From NCBI RefSeq assembly GCF_937616625.2, contig NC_065577.1:19915501-19979500 (forward strand): DNA of 64,000 nt, given 5' to 3'. The DNA comes from Mercurialis annua (Eukaryota > Streptophyta > Magnoliopsida > Malpighiales > Euphorbiaceae). Below, piece by piece: positions 35,183 through 47,699 of this stretch; position 1 is the first letter of the stretch, and the number at the start of each line of letters is the position of its first letter. Under the pieces are notes generated by a model, which was not told the origin of the DNA, did not search any database, and saw only the letters and a list, made by a program, of their open reading frames with translations. Both the position numbers and the translations under genes were made by a program.

Positions 35183-38100
35183 TGTCACGACCCATTTTCA
35201 TGAATCGCGACCGGCGCTAGGGAATAGGTATGGTTGTACCAAAACCCGTAGCTAGCCTTGCGGATAACCAACAATTACATAAACCGGCAAGAAACCAATG
35301 TTCGGGGGCAACAGAGACTTCAGCCTAGTTCTAGCAGTTCATATAATACAACATCTATATAATAAATGCTCGATCAATTCCGAGTCTCCAACATAGCATA
35401 AATATTTAATAATCCAAGTTATTTTATTAAAGCCAAAACAATTAAATCAGTAGAATAATTCTGATAACAAGTATTAGACAAATACGACTTCTAATTACTA
35501 CTGCGGTCTAAGAATAAAATCAGTTTAATAAACTTTATAAAATTAAGTATAACCTCTGAATAAATAAAGAATCGGAGAGCAGATGACTAGCTCATATCAT
35601 AACCCTGGAAAAATTGGAAAAACAACGGGGTTAGATATACTGAGATGAGTACCACTATTTACATTTATCAAGTGGAAAACCTTTGAAACATTTAATAACG
35701 ACATTACGTTTAATAGTTGGAACCCTAATCCCCAATACTAAATATAACCATAATCTGATAGGCCTGGTCCTGAGAGCTGAGCTACACCGAGTTACCACCG
35801 ACCATTCTTAATCCATAACCAGAGTCCCGAGAGCTGAGCTACACCGAGTTACTCTACTGGTCCCGAGAGCTATGCTCACACCGAATTACCACCACATATC
35901 ACATACCTTATCTAGATCAATACTGGTGCGCACGCAGTGCTAATGATGCCCATTAGGTAGCATGTTCCAACTAAAAGCCATAATGGAAAAACAGTTCGAA
36001 ATATACATACAATATATATTTATATATCAAAATAACAATTTACTTAATAAGGCGGTAAATAGTAAGTACAAACTCACTGCTTGCTAATCCACGTGATAAC
36101 CTGGCAAGCAACTAATCCTGGTTCGTCTCCGAAGCACGAACAGTCGACGAGTCTAGACAATATAAATCAGAATTAAAACATGTCCTAACTCTAGATAGTA
36201 CTAGACAGCACATATGACTAGCACTAACATCAACGAGCCACGACAAGGCAAACACACTTACTTAATCCATAGCCAAAGCATAAACCAAAGTAGAGTAAAC
36301 ATACATACTCAACATAACAAATGTCATACGATAGTTAACTCAAATTGAGTTCCCACTTTGAAAAAATAATCCTGAAATCATTTCAATAACTTAGTTAAAA
36401 TCAGAAAACCAAGTTTAAACCAAAGTGGTGAGCTAGCCGAGTTATCACAACTGGCAAGCCTATACTCACAAATTGCGCGACCAAAGTCTAACCCAAACCA
36501 AACATCCAACCAAAGTAAAACAATTCGTTTAAAGTCCAGAATCATTTAAATATACCAAAGTATCAATTTAGAAAACAAGGGAACTCAATTAAACATTAAA
36601 ACCCAAGTATAGCATCATAATTATAAAGTGTTCGATAAAAGTCTCCAAATGAAAAACACAACCAAATAAGCCAAAAATAAATACACAACAGCCCTAGCAT
36701 GCTTAACATATTTTTCACAAAATCAAGCCAGTTAAGCATTCATGGCACTTAGCCCAAAACGAGACAAAACATGAATCGTCAAACTAAAACACCATAGATC
36801 AGTTTATATACATACCATAATCAATAATATGAAAGTAATTCATATCTTAAGTCATTAGAAAGCATCAAATACGAAATCAAAGCATTTTAATGTAAAACTA
36901 CGTAGTTTGCAAATTAAGCCAACACGTACCAAAACATTTATGATTCAAACTCTCAAACTCATTTAGATCAGTAGCATATCATACAAAATTTCAAAATATC
37001 AAACCAACTCAGATCTAAACTCATGCCAACATCCCTTAAACAATCGATAACGCAATTTCGCTAGAAATTGCCTAAACATGCTAAACAAGTCAAATCATGC
37101 ATTCAGAAACCCAAATCATATAGCCACTTATCCTAAATCATATAAACATCATTTAAATCATCTTGGAACAGTAGGTGCATCAATTTAAAACATTTAATTG
37201 ACTACAACACTTGAAAATCATAAATTCATCATTTAACACAATTTTGGCTAAAACATGCGAGAACATGCCAAAGGTGTGATACAACCAAATAGATCAGATC
37301 TTAAATATTAAATTCATCAAACATATCATACATATCAGTAACCTAAGCATAGAATCTCTTTTTCATAAATTTAAACCACCAAATCGATTAGAATATAAAA
37401 TTTGCTAGAAAAACCTTAACATTGATGAATCATGCCAAATGCTTTTGAAAACATCTAATATAAGATTATACATGAAAATAATAATCATAGTATACATAAA
37501 ACTCAGTATCATAAGCATGACATAATAATAAGAATGATTCAATCAATATAAAACCCTAGATAATGAATCATAAGGATGAGAAACCATTATCTAATAATGA
37601 AGAACATGTTAATTGAGATATAAATAGAAGGTATGAAGGGCTGGACCGAAATCAAAAGGTTCCACAAGTCTCCAACGAAGAACAAAATTAATGAAATCGT
37701 GTAGTTCTTGTAACAAGGATGTAAAATCACATACTTAGCGTAATGAATCGCATCCGGACTTGTTAGAACGAAGGAAATATGTATATTATATAAAATATTT
37801 CGTTTTAGGGTTCGTGGTAAGGAAAAGGGGGCTGCTCACATTAATTAGGAGTCTACTTATAGACTCCTACGGGCTTTACTTGGGCTTTGTTTAAAATCTA
37901 ACGATTTAATAGTTATTTTTAGAGTTAGAAGCCTCCAAACAACGACCATATTGACATGATTTTAGTAAATCCTCTCAAGAACAACATATTCAAAGAGGGG
38001 CCAAATCCGACATTTCAATTAGGAGATATCAACGTTTTACTAAAACAACGCAGTTTTGAAAAACATGCGAATACTGTTTCGATAAATACCCAAAAATAAA

Positions 38101-38328
38101 TTGAATGAATATCGAACACATAAGGGATCATGGGATACAAATGAGACACTCAAAAATACACTACCAAGGTATGACAAATGGTACTTCTAACGTATAACAA
38201 TCCAGAATCAAGTCGGAAACATAACAAGAACATGCTGAAATACAAAAGAACAAAGAATTCAAGAAAATACATAAATTGTAACGGATAACCGAACTGAAAA
38301 ATAAAGTTTGAAAACACGGGGTATTACA
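35183..38328 (-). mobile_element. Solo LTR of a gypsy element in the satellite
   Basis: A 3146-bp LTR with clean ends (TGTCACGACCC and GGGGTATTACA on the plus strand), flanked by a perfect 5-bp duplication GTAAC (35178-35182 and 38329-38333) and satellite on both sides. There is no internal region, so it is a solo LTR left by recombination between the two LTRs of a former element. Its ends match the gypsy family here but the body differs. It includes three copies of a repeat with GAGAGCTGAGCTACACCGAG (35764-35893). I see no gene in it. Confidence 0.93.
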
Positions 38329-40358
38329 GTAACGTTTGTGAACGTCTGGCTTAAATCGCAAAAAAGGGGAAATGTTTGGATTTGTTTCGAAATGTTTGTC
38401 AACGTTTGGCTTAAAATGCTAAAAAGGTGAAATACTTGCATTTGTTTCATAACATTTAAACATTTGACTCAAATCGTTAAAAAGGTGAAATGTTTGTTTT
38501 TGTTCTGTAACGTTTGTAAACGTTAGACTTAAATCGCTAAAAAGGTGAAACTTTGGATTTGTTTCATAACATTTGTAAACGTTTGGATTAAATCGCTAAA
38601 AAGGTGAAACGTTTGGATTTACTTCGTAATGTTTGTAAACGTTTGGCTTAAATTTCTAAAAAGGTGAAACTCTTGGATTTGTTTCGTAATGTTTTAAAAG
38701 TTTGTCTTAAATCGCTAAAAAGGTGAAACGTTTGTTTTTGTTCCGAAATGTTTGCAAATGTTTGACTTAAATCTCTAAAAAGGTGAAACGTTTGGTTTTG
38801 TTTCATAACCATGTAAACGTTTGGCTTAAATCGCTAAAAAGGTGAAACTTTTTGATTTGTTTCGTAACATTTGTAAACGTTTGGCTTAAATCGCTAAAAT
38901 GGTGAAACGTTTGGATTTGTTTCGTAACGTTTGTAAACGTTTGGCTTAAATCGCTAAAAAGGTGAAATGTTTGGATTTGTTTCGTAACGTTTTAAACGTT
39001 TGGATTTATTTTGTAACGTTTGTAAACGTTTGTCTTAAATCACTAAAAAGGTGAAACATTTGGATTTGTTTCGTAACTTTTGTAAATGTTTGGCTTAAAT
39101 TGTTAAAAAGGTGAAACGTTTGGATTTATATCGTAATGTTTGTAAACGTTTGGCTTAAATCGCTAAAAATGTGAAACGTTTGGTTTTGTTTCGTAATGTT
39201 TAAAAATGTTTGGCTTAAATCGCTAAAAAGTTGAAATGTTTGGATTTGTTTTGTTACGTTTGTAAATGTTTGGCTTAAATCGCTGAAAAGGTGAGACGTT
39301 TGGATGTGTTTCGTAACTTTTAAATGTTTGGATTTGTTTTGCAACGTTTGTAAACGTTTGGCGTAAATCGCTAAAAAGGTGAAACGTTTGGATTTGTTTC
39401 GTAACATTTTTAAACGTTTGTCTTATATTGCTAAAAAGGTGAAACGTTTGGATGTATATCGTAACGTTTGTAAGCGTTTGACTTAAATCGTTAAAAATGT
39501 GAAACATTTTTTGTAACCTTTGCAAGCGTTTGGCTGAAATTGCTAAAAAGGTAAAACGCTTGGATTTGTTTCCTGTCGTTTGTAAAATTTTGGCTGAAAT
39601 CGCTTAAAAGGGGAAATGTTTGGATTTGTTTCGTAATGTTTGTAAACATTTGGCTTCAATCGCTAAAAAGGTGAAACGTTTGGATTTTTTTCGTAACGTT
39701 TGTAAAGGTTTGGCTTAAATTGCTAAAAAGGTGAAACATTTGGATTTGTTTCGTGACGTTTGTACACGTTTGGCTTAAATCGCTAAAAAGGTGAAACGTT
39801 TGGTTTTGTTTCGTAACGTTTGTAAATGTTCTGCTTAAATTGCTAAAAATGTGAAATGTTTGTTTTTGTTCCGTAACGTTTATAAACGTTTGGCTTAATC
39901 GCTAAAAAAGTGAAACACTTGGATTTGTTTCGTAATGTTTGTAAAGGTTTGGCTTAAATTGCTAAAAATATGAAACGTTTGGATTTGTTTCGTAACGTTT
40001 TAAATGTTTGGATTTGTTTCGCAGCGTTTGGCTTCAATCACTAAAAAGGTGAATCGTTTGGATTTGTTTCGTAACGTTTATAAACGTTTGGCGTAAATTG
40101 CTAAAAAGGGGAAACGCTTGGATTTGTTTCGTAATGTTTGTGAACTTTTGTAAACGTTTGCATTCAATTGCTAAAAAGGTGAAACTTTTGGATTCGTTTC
40201 GTAAAGTTTGGCTTAAATCGCTAAAAAGGTGAAATGTTTGGATTTGTTTCGTAAGGTTTTAAACATTTAGATTAAATTGCTAAAAAGGTGAAACGTTTGG
40301 ATTTGTTTCGTAACGTTTGTAAATGTTTGGCTTAAATTGCTACAAAGGTGACACATTT
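38329..40358 (+). repeat. 60-bp satellite array, segment 3 (plus-oriented)
   Basis: Units in the same orientation as segments 1 and 2, about 34 copies, with half-unit junctions near 38990 and 39315 and marker variants at 39123 and 39451. It ends where the repeat flips strand at about 40358. Confidence 0.96.
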
Positions 40359-43300
40359 AAAATATTACGAAACAAACGCTACGAAATAAATCCAAAGGTT
40401 TACAAAGGTTAAGGAACAAAAACAAACGTTTAACACTTTTTGCGATTGAATCCGAACGTTTACAAACATACGAAACAAATCCAAACGTTTCGCCTTTTTA
40501 GCGGTTTAAGACAAACGTTACGAAAGAAATCCAAACATTTCAGAATTTTAGCGATTTAAGCCAAACGTTTACAAACATTGCGAAACAAATCCAAACGTTT
40601 GACCTTTTTAGCGATTTAAGCCAAACTTTTACAAAAGGTTACAAAGCAAAACCAAACGTTTCACTTTTTTAGCAATTTAAGCCAAACGTGTACAAACGTT
40701 ACGGAACAATGCCAAACGTTTCAAAATTTTAGCGATTCAAGCTAAACGTTTACAAACGTTACGAAACAAATCCAAATGTTTCCCCATTTTAGCGATTTAA
40801 GCCAAACCTGTACAAACGTTACGAAACAAATCCAAATGTTTCCCCTTTTTTAGCAATTGTAACCAAACCTGTACAAACGTTACGAAACAAATTCAAACGC
40901 TTCAGAGTTTTAGCAATTTAAGCCAAATATATACAAACAGTACACAGCAAAACTAGACGTTTCGCATTTTTAGCGACATAAGCCAAACGTTTACAAACGT
41001 TACGAATTAAAACCAAATGTTTATAGTTTTAGCGATTTAAGCCAAACGTTTACAAACGTTACAAAACAAAACTAAATGTTTCACCTTTTTAGCGATTTAA
41101 GCCAAATGTTTACAAATGTTACGAAACAAATCCAAACGTTTCACCTTTTTAGCGATTTGAGCCAAACGTTTACAAACGTCACGGAATAAAACCAAACGTT
41201 TCACAATTTTAGCAAATTACGCCAAACGTTTACAAACAATATGAAACAAATCCAAACGTTTACCCATTTTAGAGATGTAAGCCAAAAGTTTACAAACATT
41301 ACGAAACAAATCTAAACATTTCACCTACTTAGCAATTAAAGCTAAACGATTGCACAGGTTACGAAATAAATCCAAACATTTCCCTTTTTAAGCGATTTAA
41401 GCCAAACGTTTACAAATACTATGAAACAAAGAAAAACATTTCCCCTTTTTAGCTATTTAAGCCAAACGTTTAGAAACGTTACGAAATAAACCAAAATGTT
41501 TTTCATTATTAGCAATTTAAGCCAAACGTTTACAAACGTTACAAAACAAAACCAAACGTTTACAAACATTATGAAACAAAAGCAAATGTTTCACCTTTTT
41601 AGCGATTTAAGCCAAACGTTTATAAACGTTGTGAAACAAATACAAACGTTTCCCCTTTTAAGCGATTTAAGCCAAACATTTAGAAACGTTACGAAATAAA
41701 ACCAATCGTTTAAAACGTTACAAAACAAATCCAAACGTTTCACCTTTTTAGCAATTTAAGCTAAACGTTTACAAATGTTACGAAATAAATCCAAACATTT
41801 TTCATTTTTAGCAATTTAAGCCATACGTCTACAACGTTACCAAACAAATCCAAGCGTTTTACTTATTAGCAATCTAAGCCAAACGTTTACAAACGTTACG
41901 AAACAAAACCTGACATTTAAAACGTTACGAAACAAAACCTAACGTTTAAAATGTTACGAAAGAAAACCTAACGTTTAAAACATTATGAAACAAATCCAAA
42001 CATTTCATGGTTTTAGCGATTAAATCCAAACGTTTGCAGACGTTTAAACAAATCCAAGCGTTTCACCTTTTTAGCAATATAAGCCAAACGTTTACAAACG
42101 TTAGAAACAAATCCAAACGCTTCACCTTTTTGTCGATTGAAGCAAAACGTTTACAAGCGCTAAGAAACAAAACCAAATGTTTCACCTTTTTAGCAATTTA
42201 AGCCAAACGTTTACAAACGTTGCGAAACAAATCCAAACGTTTCACCTTTTTAGTGATATAATCCAAAAGTTTATAAACGTTACCAAACAAATCCAAAGGT
42301 TTCACCTTTTTAGCGATTTAAACCAAACATTTACAAACGTTACAAAACAAATCAAAATGTTTCACCTTTGTAGCAATATAAGCCAAACGTTTACAAACGT
42401 TTACAAACATTACGAAACAAAACGAAATGTTTTACCTTTTTAGCGATTAAAGCCAAACGTTTACAAATGTTACGAAACAAATCCAAACATTTCACCTTTT
42501 TAGCAATTTAAGCACAACGTTAACAAACGTTACAAAACAAATCCAAACGTTTCTTTTTTTAGCTATTTAAGCCAAACGTTTACAAATGTTTCGAAACAAA
42601 TCCAAACTTTTGACCTTTTTAGCTATTGAAGCCAAACGTTTACGAACGTTACGAAACAAATCTAAACGTTTCACCTTTTTATTGAATTAAGACAAACGTT
42701 TACAAACTCTACGAAACAAATCCAAATGTTTCACCTTTTTAGCGATTTAAGCCAAACGGTTACAAACGTTACAAAAAAAATCCAAATGTTTCACATTTTT
42801 AGCCATTGAAGCCAAACGTTTATAAACGTTACAAAACAAATCAAAACGTTACCCCATTTTAGCGATCCAAGCCAAACGTTCATAAACTTTACGAAACAAA
42901 TCCAAATGTTTATAAACGTTGGGAAACAAATCCAAACGTTTCACCTTTTTAGCAATTTAATCTGAACGTTTACAAACAAATCCAAACGTGTCACCTTTGT
43001 AGCGATTTAAGCCAAACGTTTAACCTTTTGAGCAATTTAAGCCAAACGTTTACAAACGTTACGAAACAAAACCAAATGTTTCACCTTTTTAGCGATGTAA
43101 GCCAAACGTTTATAAATGTTACGAAACAAATCCAAACATTTAAAACGTTATGAAACAAATCCAATTGTTTCAACTTTTTAGCAATTTAATCCAAACGTCT
43201 ACAAACGTTACACCTTTATAGCGATTTAAGCCAAACGTTTACAAACGTTACGAAACAAACCTAAGTGTTTCACCTTTTTAACAATTTAGGCCAAACATTT

Positions 43301-43508
43301 ACAAAAGTTACGAAAACAATCCAAAAGTTTCTCCTTTTATAGCGATTTAAGCGAAACCTTTTCAAACGTTATAAAACAAATCCAAACGTTTAACCTTTAT
43401 AGCGATTAAAGCCAAACATTTACAAACCATACGAAACAAATCTAAACGTTTCCCCTTTTTAGCGATTTAAGCCAAACATTTACAAATGTTACGAAACAAA
43501 TACAAATA
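40359..43508 (-). repeat. 60-bp satellite array, inverted block
   Basis: The same unit is read here as its reverse complement (AAGCCAAACGTTTACAAACG, TTTCACCTTTTTAGC). About 52 units. Near 41895-42000 there is a local run of a ~28-bp piece containing AACGTTACGAAACAAAACC, four copies, a half-unit amplification. Confidence 0.96.
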
Positions 43509-44775
43509 CAAGTTTGTAAATGTCTGGCTTAAAATCACTAATAAGTGATAGGTTTGGATTTGTTTCATAACGTTTGTAAACGTGTTTGGCTTAAATCGCT
43601 AAAAAGGTCAAACGTTTGGCTTCAATCTCAAAAAAGGTGAAACGTTTGAATTTATTTCGTAACGTTTGTAAACGTTTGGCTTAAACTGCATAAAAGGTGA
43701 AACGTTTGGATTTGTAATGAAATGTTTGTAAGTTTGGCTTAAATCACTATAAAGGTGAAACATTTGGATTTGATTTGTAACGTTTGTAAACGTTTGGCTT
43801 AAAACGCTAAATTGGGGGAACGTTTGGATTTGTTTCGTAACGTTTGTAAACGTTTGGTTTAGATTGTTAAAAAGGTGAAATGTTTGGATTTGTTTCGTAA
43901 TTTTGTTTTGTATTTGTAAACGTTTGACTTAAATTGCTAAAAAGGTGAAACGTTTGGATTTGTTTCGTAAAGTTTGTAAACGTTTGGCTTAAATAGCTAA
44001 AAATGTGAAACATTTGGCTTTGTTTCACCTTTTTGTAAATGTAGACTAATTATAATTAACTAGTTATTAAAATTAATTAAACTAAAATAAACTAAATTAA
44101 TCTAAATCGCAATGTGAAACGTTTTAAACGTTTTGCTAAAATCACTAAAAATGGGAAACATTTGGATTTCTTCTGTTACGTTTGTAAACGTGTGGCTTAA
44201 ATCTCTAAAAAGGTTAAACGTTTGGATTTGTTTCGAAACGTTTGTAAATATTTTGCTTAATTCGCTAAAAAAGTGAAATATTTGGATTTGTTTCGTAACG
44301 TTTGTAAACGTTTGGCTACAATCACAAAAAAGGGGAAACGTTTGGATTTGTTTCGTAACGTTTGTAAACGTTTGGCGTAATCTCTAAAAAGGGAAAACAT
44401 TTGGATTTGCTTCGTAATTTTTATAAACGTTTTGCTTAAATAGCTAAAAATGGTAAAACGTTAGGATTTGTTTCGTAACGTTTGTAAACGTTTGGCTTAA
44501 ATCAATAAAAATGTGAAACATTTGGTTTTGTTTCGTAATGTTTGTAAATGTTTGGCTTAAATAGCTAAAATGTGAAACGTTTGGTTTTGTTTTATAACCA
44601 TTGTAAACGTTTGGCTTAAATCGCTAAAATAGGGAAACGGTTGGATTTGTTTCCTAACGTGTTTCTTTGGCTTAAATTGCTAAAAAGGTGAAACGTTTGA
44701 ATTTGTTTCGTATCATTTGTAAACGTTCAGTATAAATTGCTAAAATGGTGAATCACTTGGATTTCTTTCCTAATG
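43509..44775 (+). repeat. 60-bp satellite array, plus-oriented block with AT-rich interruption
   Basis: The repeat returns to plus orientation at about 43508, where TACAAATACAAGTTTGTA forms a small fold-back. At 44041-44115 the satellite is interrupted by about 70 bp of AT-rich sequence (TAATTATAATTAACTAGTTA and similar) with no resemblance to the unit. Confidence 0.94.
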
Positions 44776-45575
44776 ATTACAAACGTTACACAACAAAAAC
44801 CAAATGTTTACAAACGTTACGAAACAAATACAAATGTTTCACCTTTTTAGCGATATAAGCTAAACGTTTATAAAGGTTACAAAACAAATCCAAATGTTTC
44901 ACCTTTTTAGAAATTTAAGCCAAACGTTTATAAACGTTACGAAAAAAATCCAAACGTTTCCCCTTTTAAGTGATTGAAGCCAAACGTTTACAAACGTTAC
45001 AAAAAAATCCAAAGGTCTACAAACGTTACGAAACAAATCCAAACGTTTCACAGTTTTAGCGATATAAGCCAAACGTTTACAAACGCTAGGAAACAAAACC
45101 AAATGTTTTCCCTTTTTAGCGATTGAAGCCAAACGTTTACAAAGGTTACGAAACAAATCCAAACGTTTCTGTATTTTAGTAATTTAAGCCAAACGTTTAA
45201 AACATTACGAAACAAATCCAAAGGTTTCACCTTCTTAGCGATTTAAGCCCAACGTTTACAAACGTTACGAAAAAAATCCAAGCTAAACGTTTACAAACTT
45301 TACGAAACAAATCCAAACGTTTCACCTTTTTAGCAATTGAAGCTAAACGTTTACAAACGTTACGAAACCAATCCAAAAGTTTCACTATTTTAGCAATTTA
45401 AGCCAAATGTTTACAAACGTTACGAAACAAATCCAAACGTTTCACCTTTTTAGCAATTTAGGCCAAACATTTAAATTGAAGCCAAACGTTTATCCTTTTT
45501 AGCAATTTATACCAAACGTTTACAAATTTACGAAATAAAACCAAACGTTTCCAACGTTACGAAACAAATCCAAAC
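44776..45575 (-). repeat. 60-bp satellite array, inverted block
   Basis: Reverse-complement orientation, about 13 units. It ends at the centre of a perfect 14-bp-arm palindrome (45561-45590). Confidence 0.94.
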
Positions 45576-45643
45576 ATTTGGATTTGTTTCGCTTATCTTT
45601 GAGTCTTTTGTAATGTTTGGTTTTGTTTCATAACGTTTGTGAA
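45576..45643 (+). repeat. Short plus-oriented satellite fragment
   Basis: Only about one unit long, diverged (ATTTGTTTCGCTTATCTTTG), lying between two inverted blocks. Confidence 0.8.
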
Positions 45644-47699
45644 TGGAACAAAAACAAACATTTCACATTTTTTGCTATTTAAGCCGAACGTTTACAAACG
45701 TTGCGAAAACAAAACCAAACCTTTCACCTATTTAGCAATTTAAGCCGAAACGTTTACAAACGTTACAAAACAAATCCAAACGTTTCACCTTTTTAGAAAT
45801 TTAAGCCAAATGTTTACAAACGATACGAAACAAATCCAAACGTTTTACCTTTTTAGCAATTTAAGCCATACTTATACAAACGTTACAAAACAAGACCAAT
45901 TGTTTCACCTTTTTAGCGATAAAAGCCAAACGTTTACAAATGTTACGTTACAAATCCAAACGTTTCACCTTTTTAGCAATTTATGCCAAACATTTACAAA
46001 GGTTACGAAACAAATCAAACATTTCACCTTTTTAGCGATTGAAGCAAAGTGTTTCACCTTTTTAGCGATTTAAGCCAAAAGTTTACAAACGTTACGAAAC
46101 AAGACGAAACGTTTCCCCTTTTTAGCAATATAAGCCAAACGTTTACAAACATTTATAAACAGCCAAACGTTTACAAATGTTACGAAATAATTCCAAACGT
46201 TACGAAATAAGACCAAACGTTTAACCTTTTTAGTAATTTAAGCCAAACGTTTACAAACGTTTATAAATGGCCAACAGTTACAAACGTTACAGAAAAATCC
46301 AAACATTTCACCTTTTTAACGATTTAAGCCAAATGTTTACAAACGTTGCAAAACAAAACCAAACGTTTAAAACGATACGAAACAAAACCAAACGTTTCAC
46401 CTTTTTATCGATCTAAGCAAAACTTTTACAAATGTTTACAAACATTATGAGACAAATCCAAGCGTTTAACCTTTTTAGCAATTTAAGGCAAACGTTTACA
46501 AACGTTCGAAACAAATCAAAACGTTTCATCTTTTTACCAATTTATGCCAAACGTGTACAAATCTTACGAAACAAATCCAAAGGTTTTACGTTTTTAGCAA
46601 TTTAAGCCAAACATTTACAAACGTTACGAAACAAATCCAAACATTTCATATTTTTAGTGATTTAGGCCAAGCATTTACAAACATTACGAAACAAATCCAA
46701 GCGTTTCACCTTTTTATCGATTTACGCCAAACGTTTACAAACGTTACGAAACAAATCCAAACGTTTCACCTTATTAACAATTTAAGCCAACGTTTACAAA
46801 CGTTACGAAACAAATCCAAATATTTCACCTTTTTAGCAATTTAAGTCAAACATTTCCAAACGTTACGAAACAAATCAAAGTGTTTCACCTTTTTAGCAAT
46901 TTAAGCCAAATGTTTTCAAATGTTACGAAACCAATCCAAATGTTTGTGTTTTTTAGCAATTTAAGCCAAACGTTTACAAACGTTACGAAACAAAACCAAA
47001 CTTTTCACCAATTTAGCGATTTTCAGCCAAACGTTTACAAACGTCACAAAACAAAACCAAACGTTTTACATTTTTAGCAATTTAAGCCAAACATTTACAA
47101 ACGTTACGAAACAAATCCAAACGTTTCATATTTTTAGCGATTTAGGCCAAACATTACGAAACAAATCCAAACGTTTCACCTTTTTAGCGATTTAAACCAA
47201 ACGTTTACAAACGTTACGAAACGAATCCAAACGTTTCACCTTTTTAGCAATTTAAGCCAAATGTTTAGAAACGTTACGGAACAAAACCAAACGTTTCACA
47301 TTTTTAGCGATTTAAGTCAAACGATTTACAAATATTACGAAACAAATCCAAACATTTCACATTTTTAGCGATTTAATCCAAATGTTTAGAAACGTTACAA
47401 AACAAAACCAAACAGAGCCAAACGTTTACAAACGTTACGAAACAAAGCCAAACGTTTACAAATGTTTACGAAACAAAGCCAAACGTTTACAAATGTTATG
47501 AAACAAAGCGAAACATTTACAAATATTACGAAACAAATCAAAGCGTTTCACCTTTTTAGTAATTCAAGCCAAATGTTTACAAACATTACGAAACAAATCC
47601 AAACATTTCACATTTTTAGCGATTTAAGCCAAACGTTTACATACGTTAGGAAAAAAATCCAATCCAAATGTTTCCCCATCTTAGCGATTTAAGTCAAAC
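45644..47699 (-). repeat. 60-bp satellite array, inverted block with 30-bp runs
   Basis: Reverse-complement orientation, about 34 units. At 47411-47530 the unit is a 30-mer: GCCAAACGTTTACAAACGTT followed by ACGAAACAAA, four copies in a row. This shows that the half-unit can amplify by itself. Confidence 0.95.
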
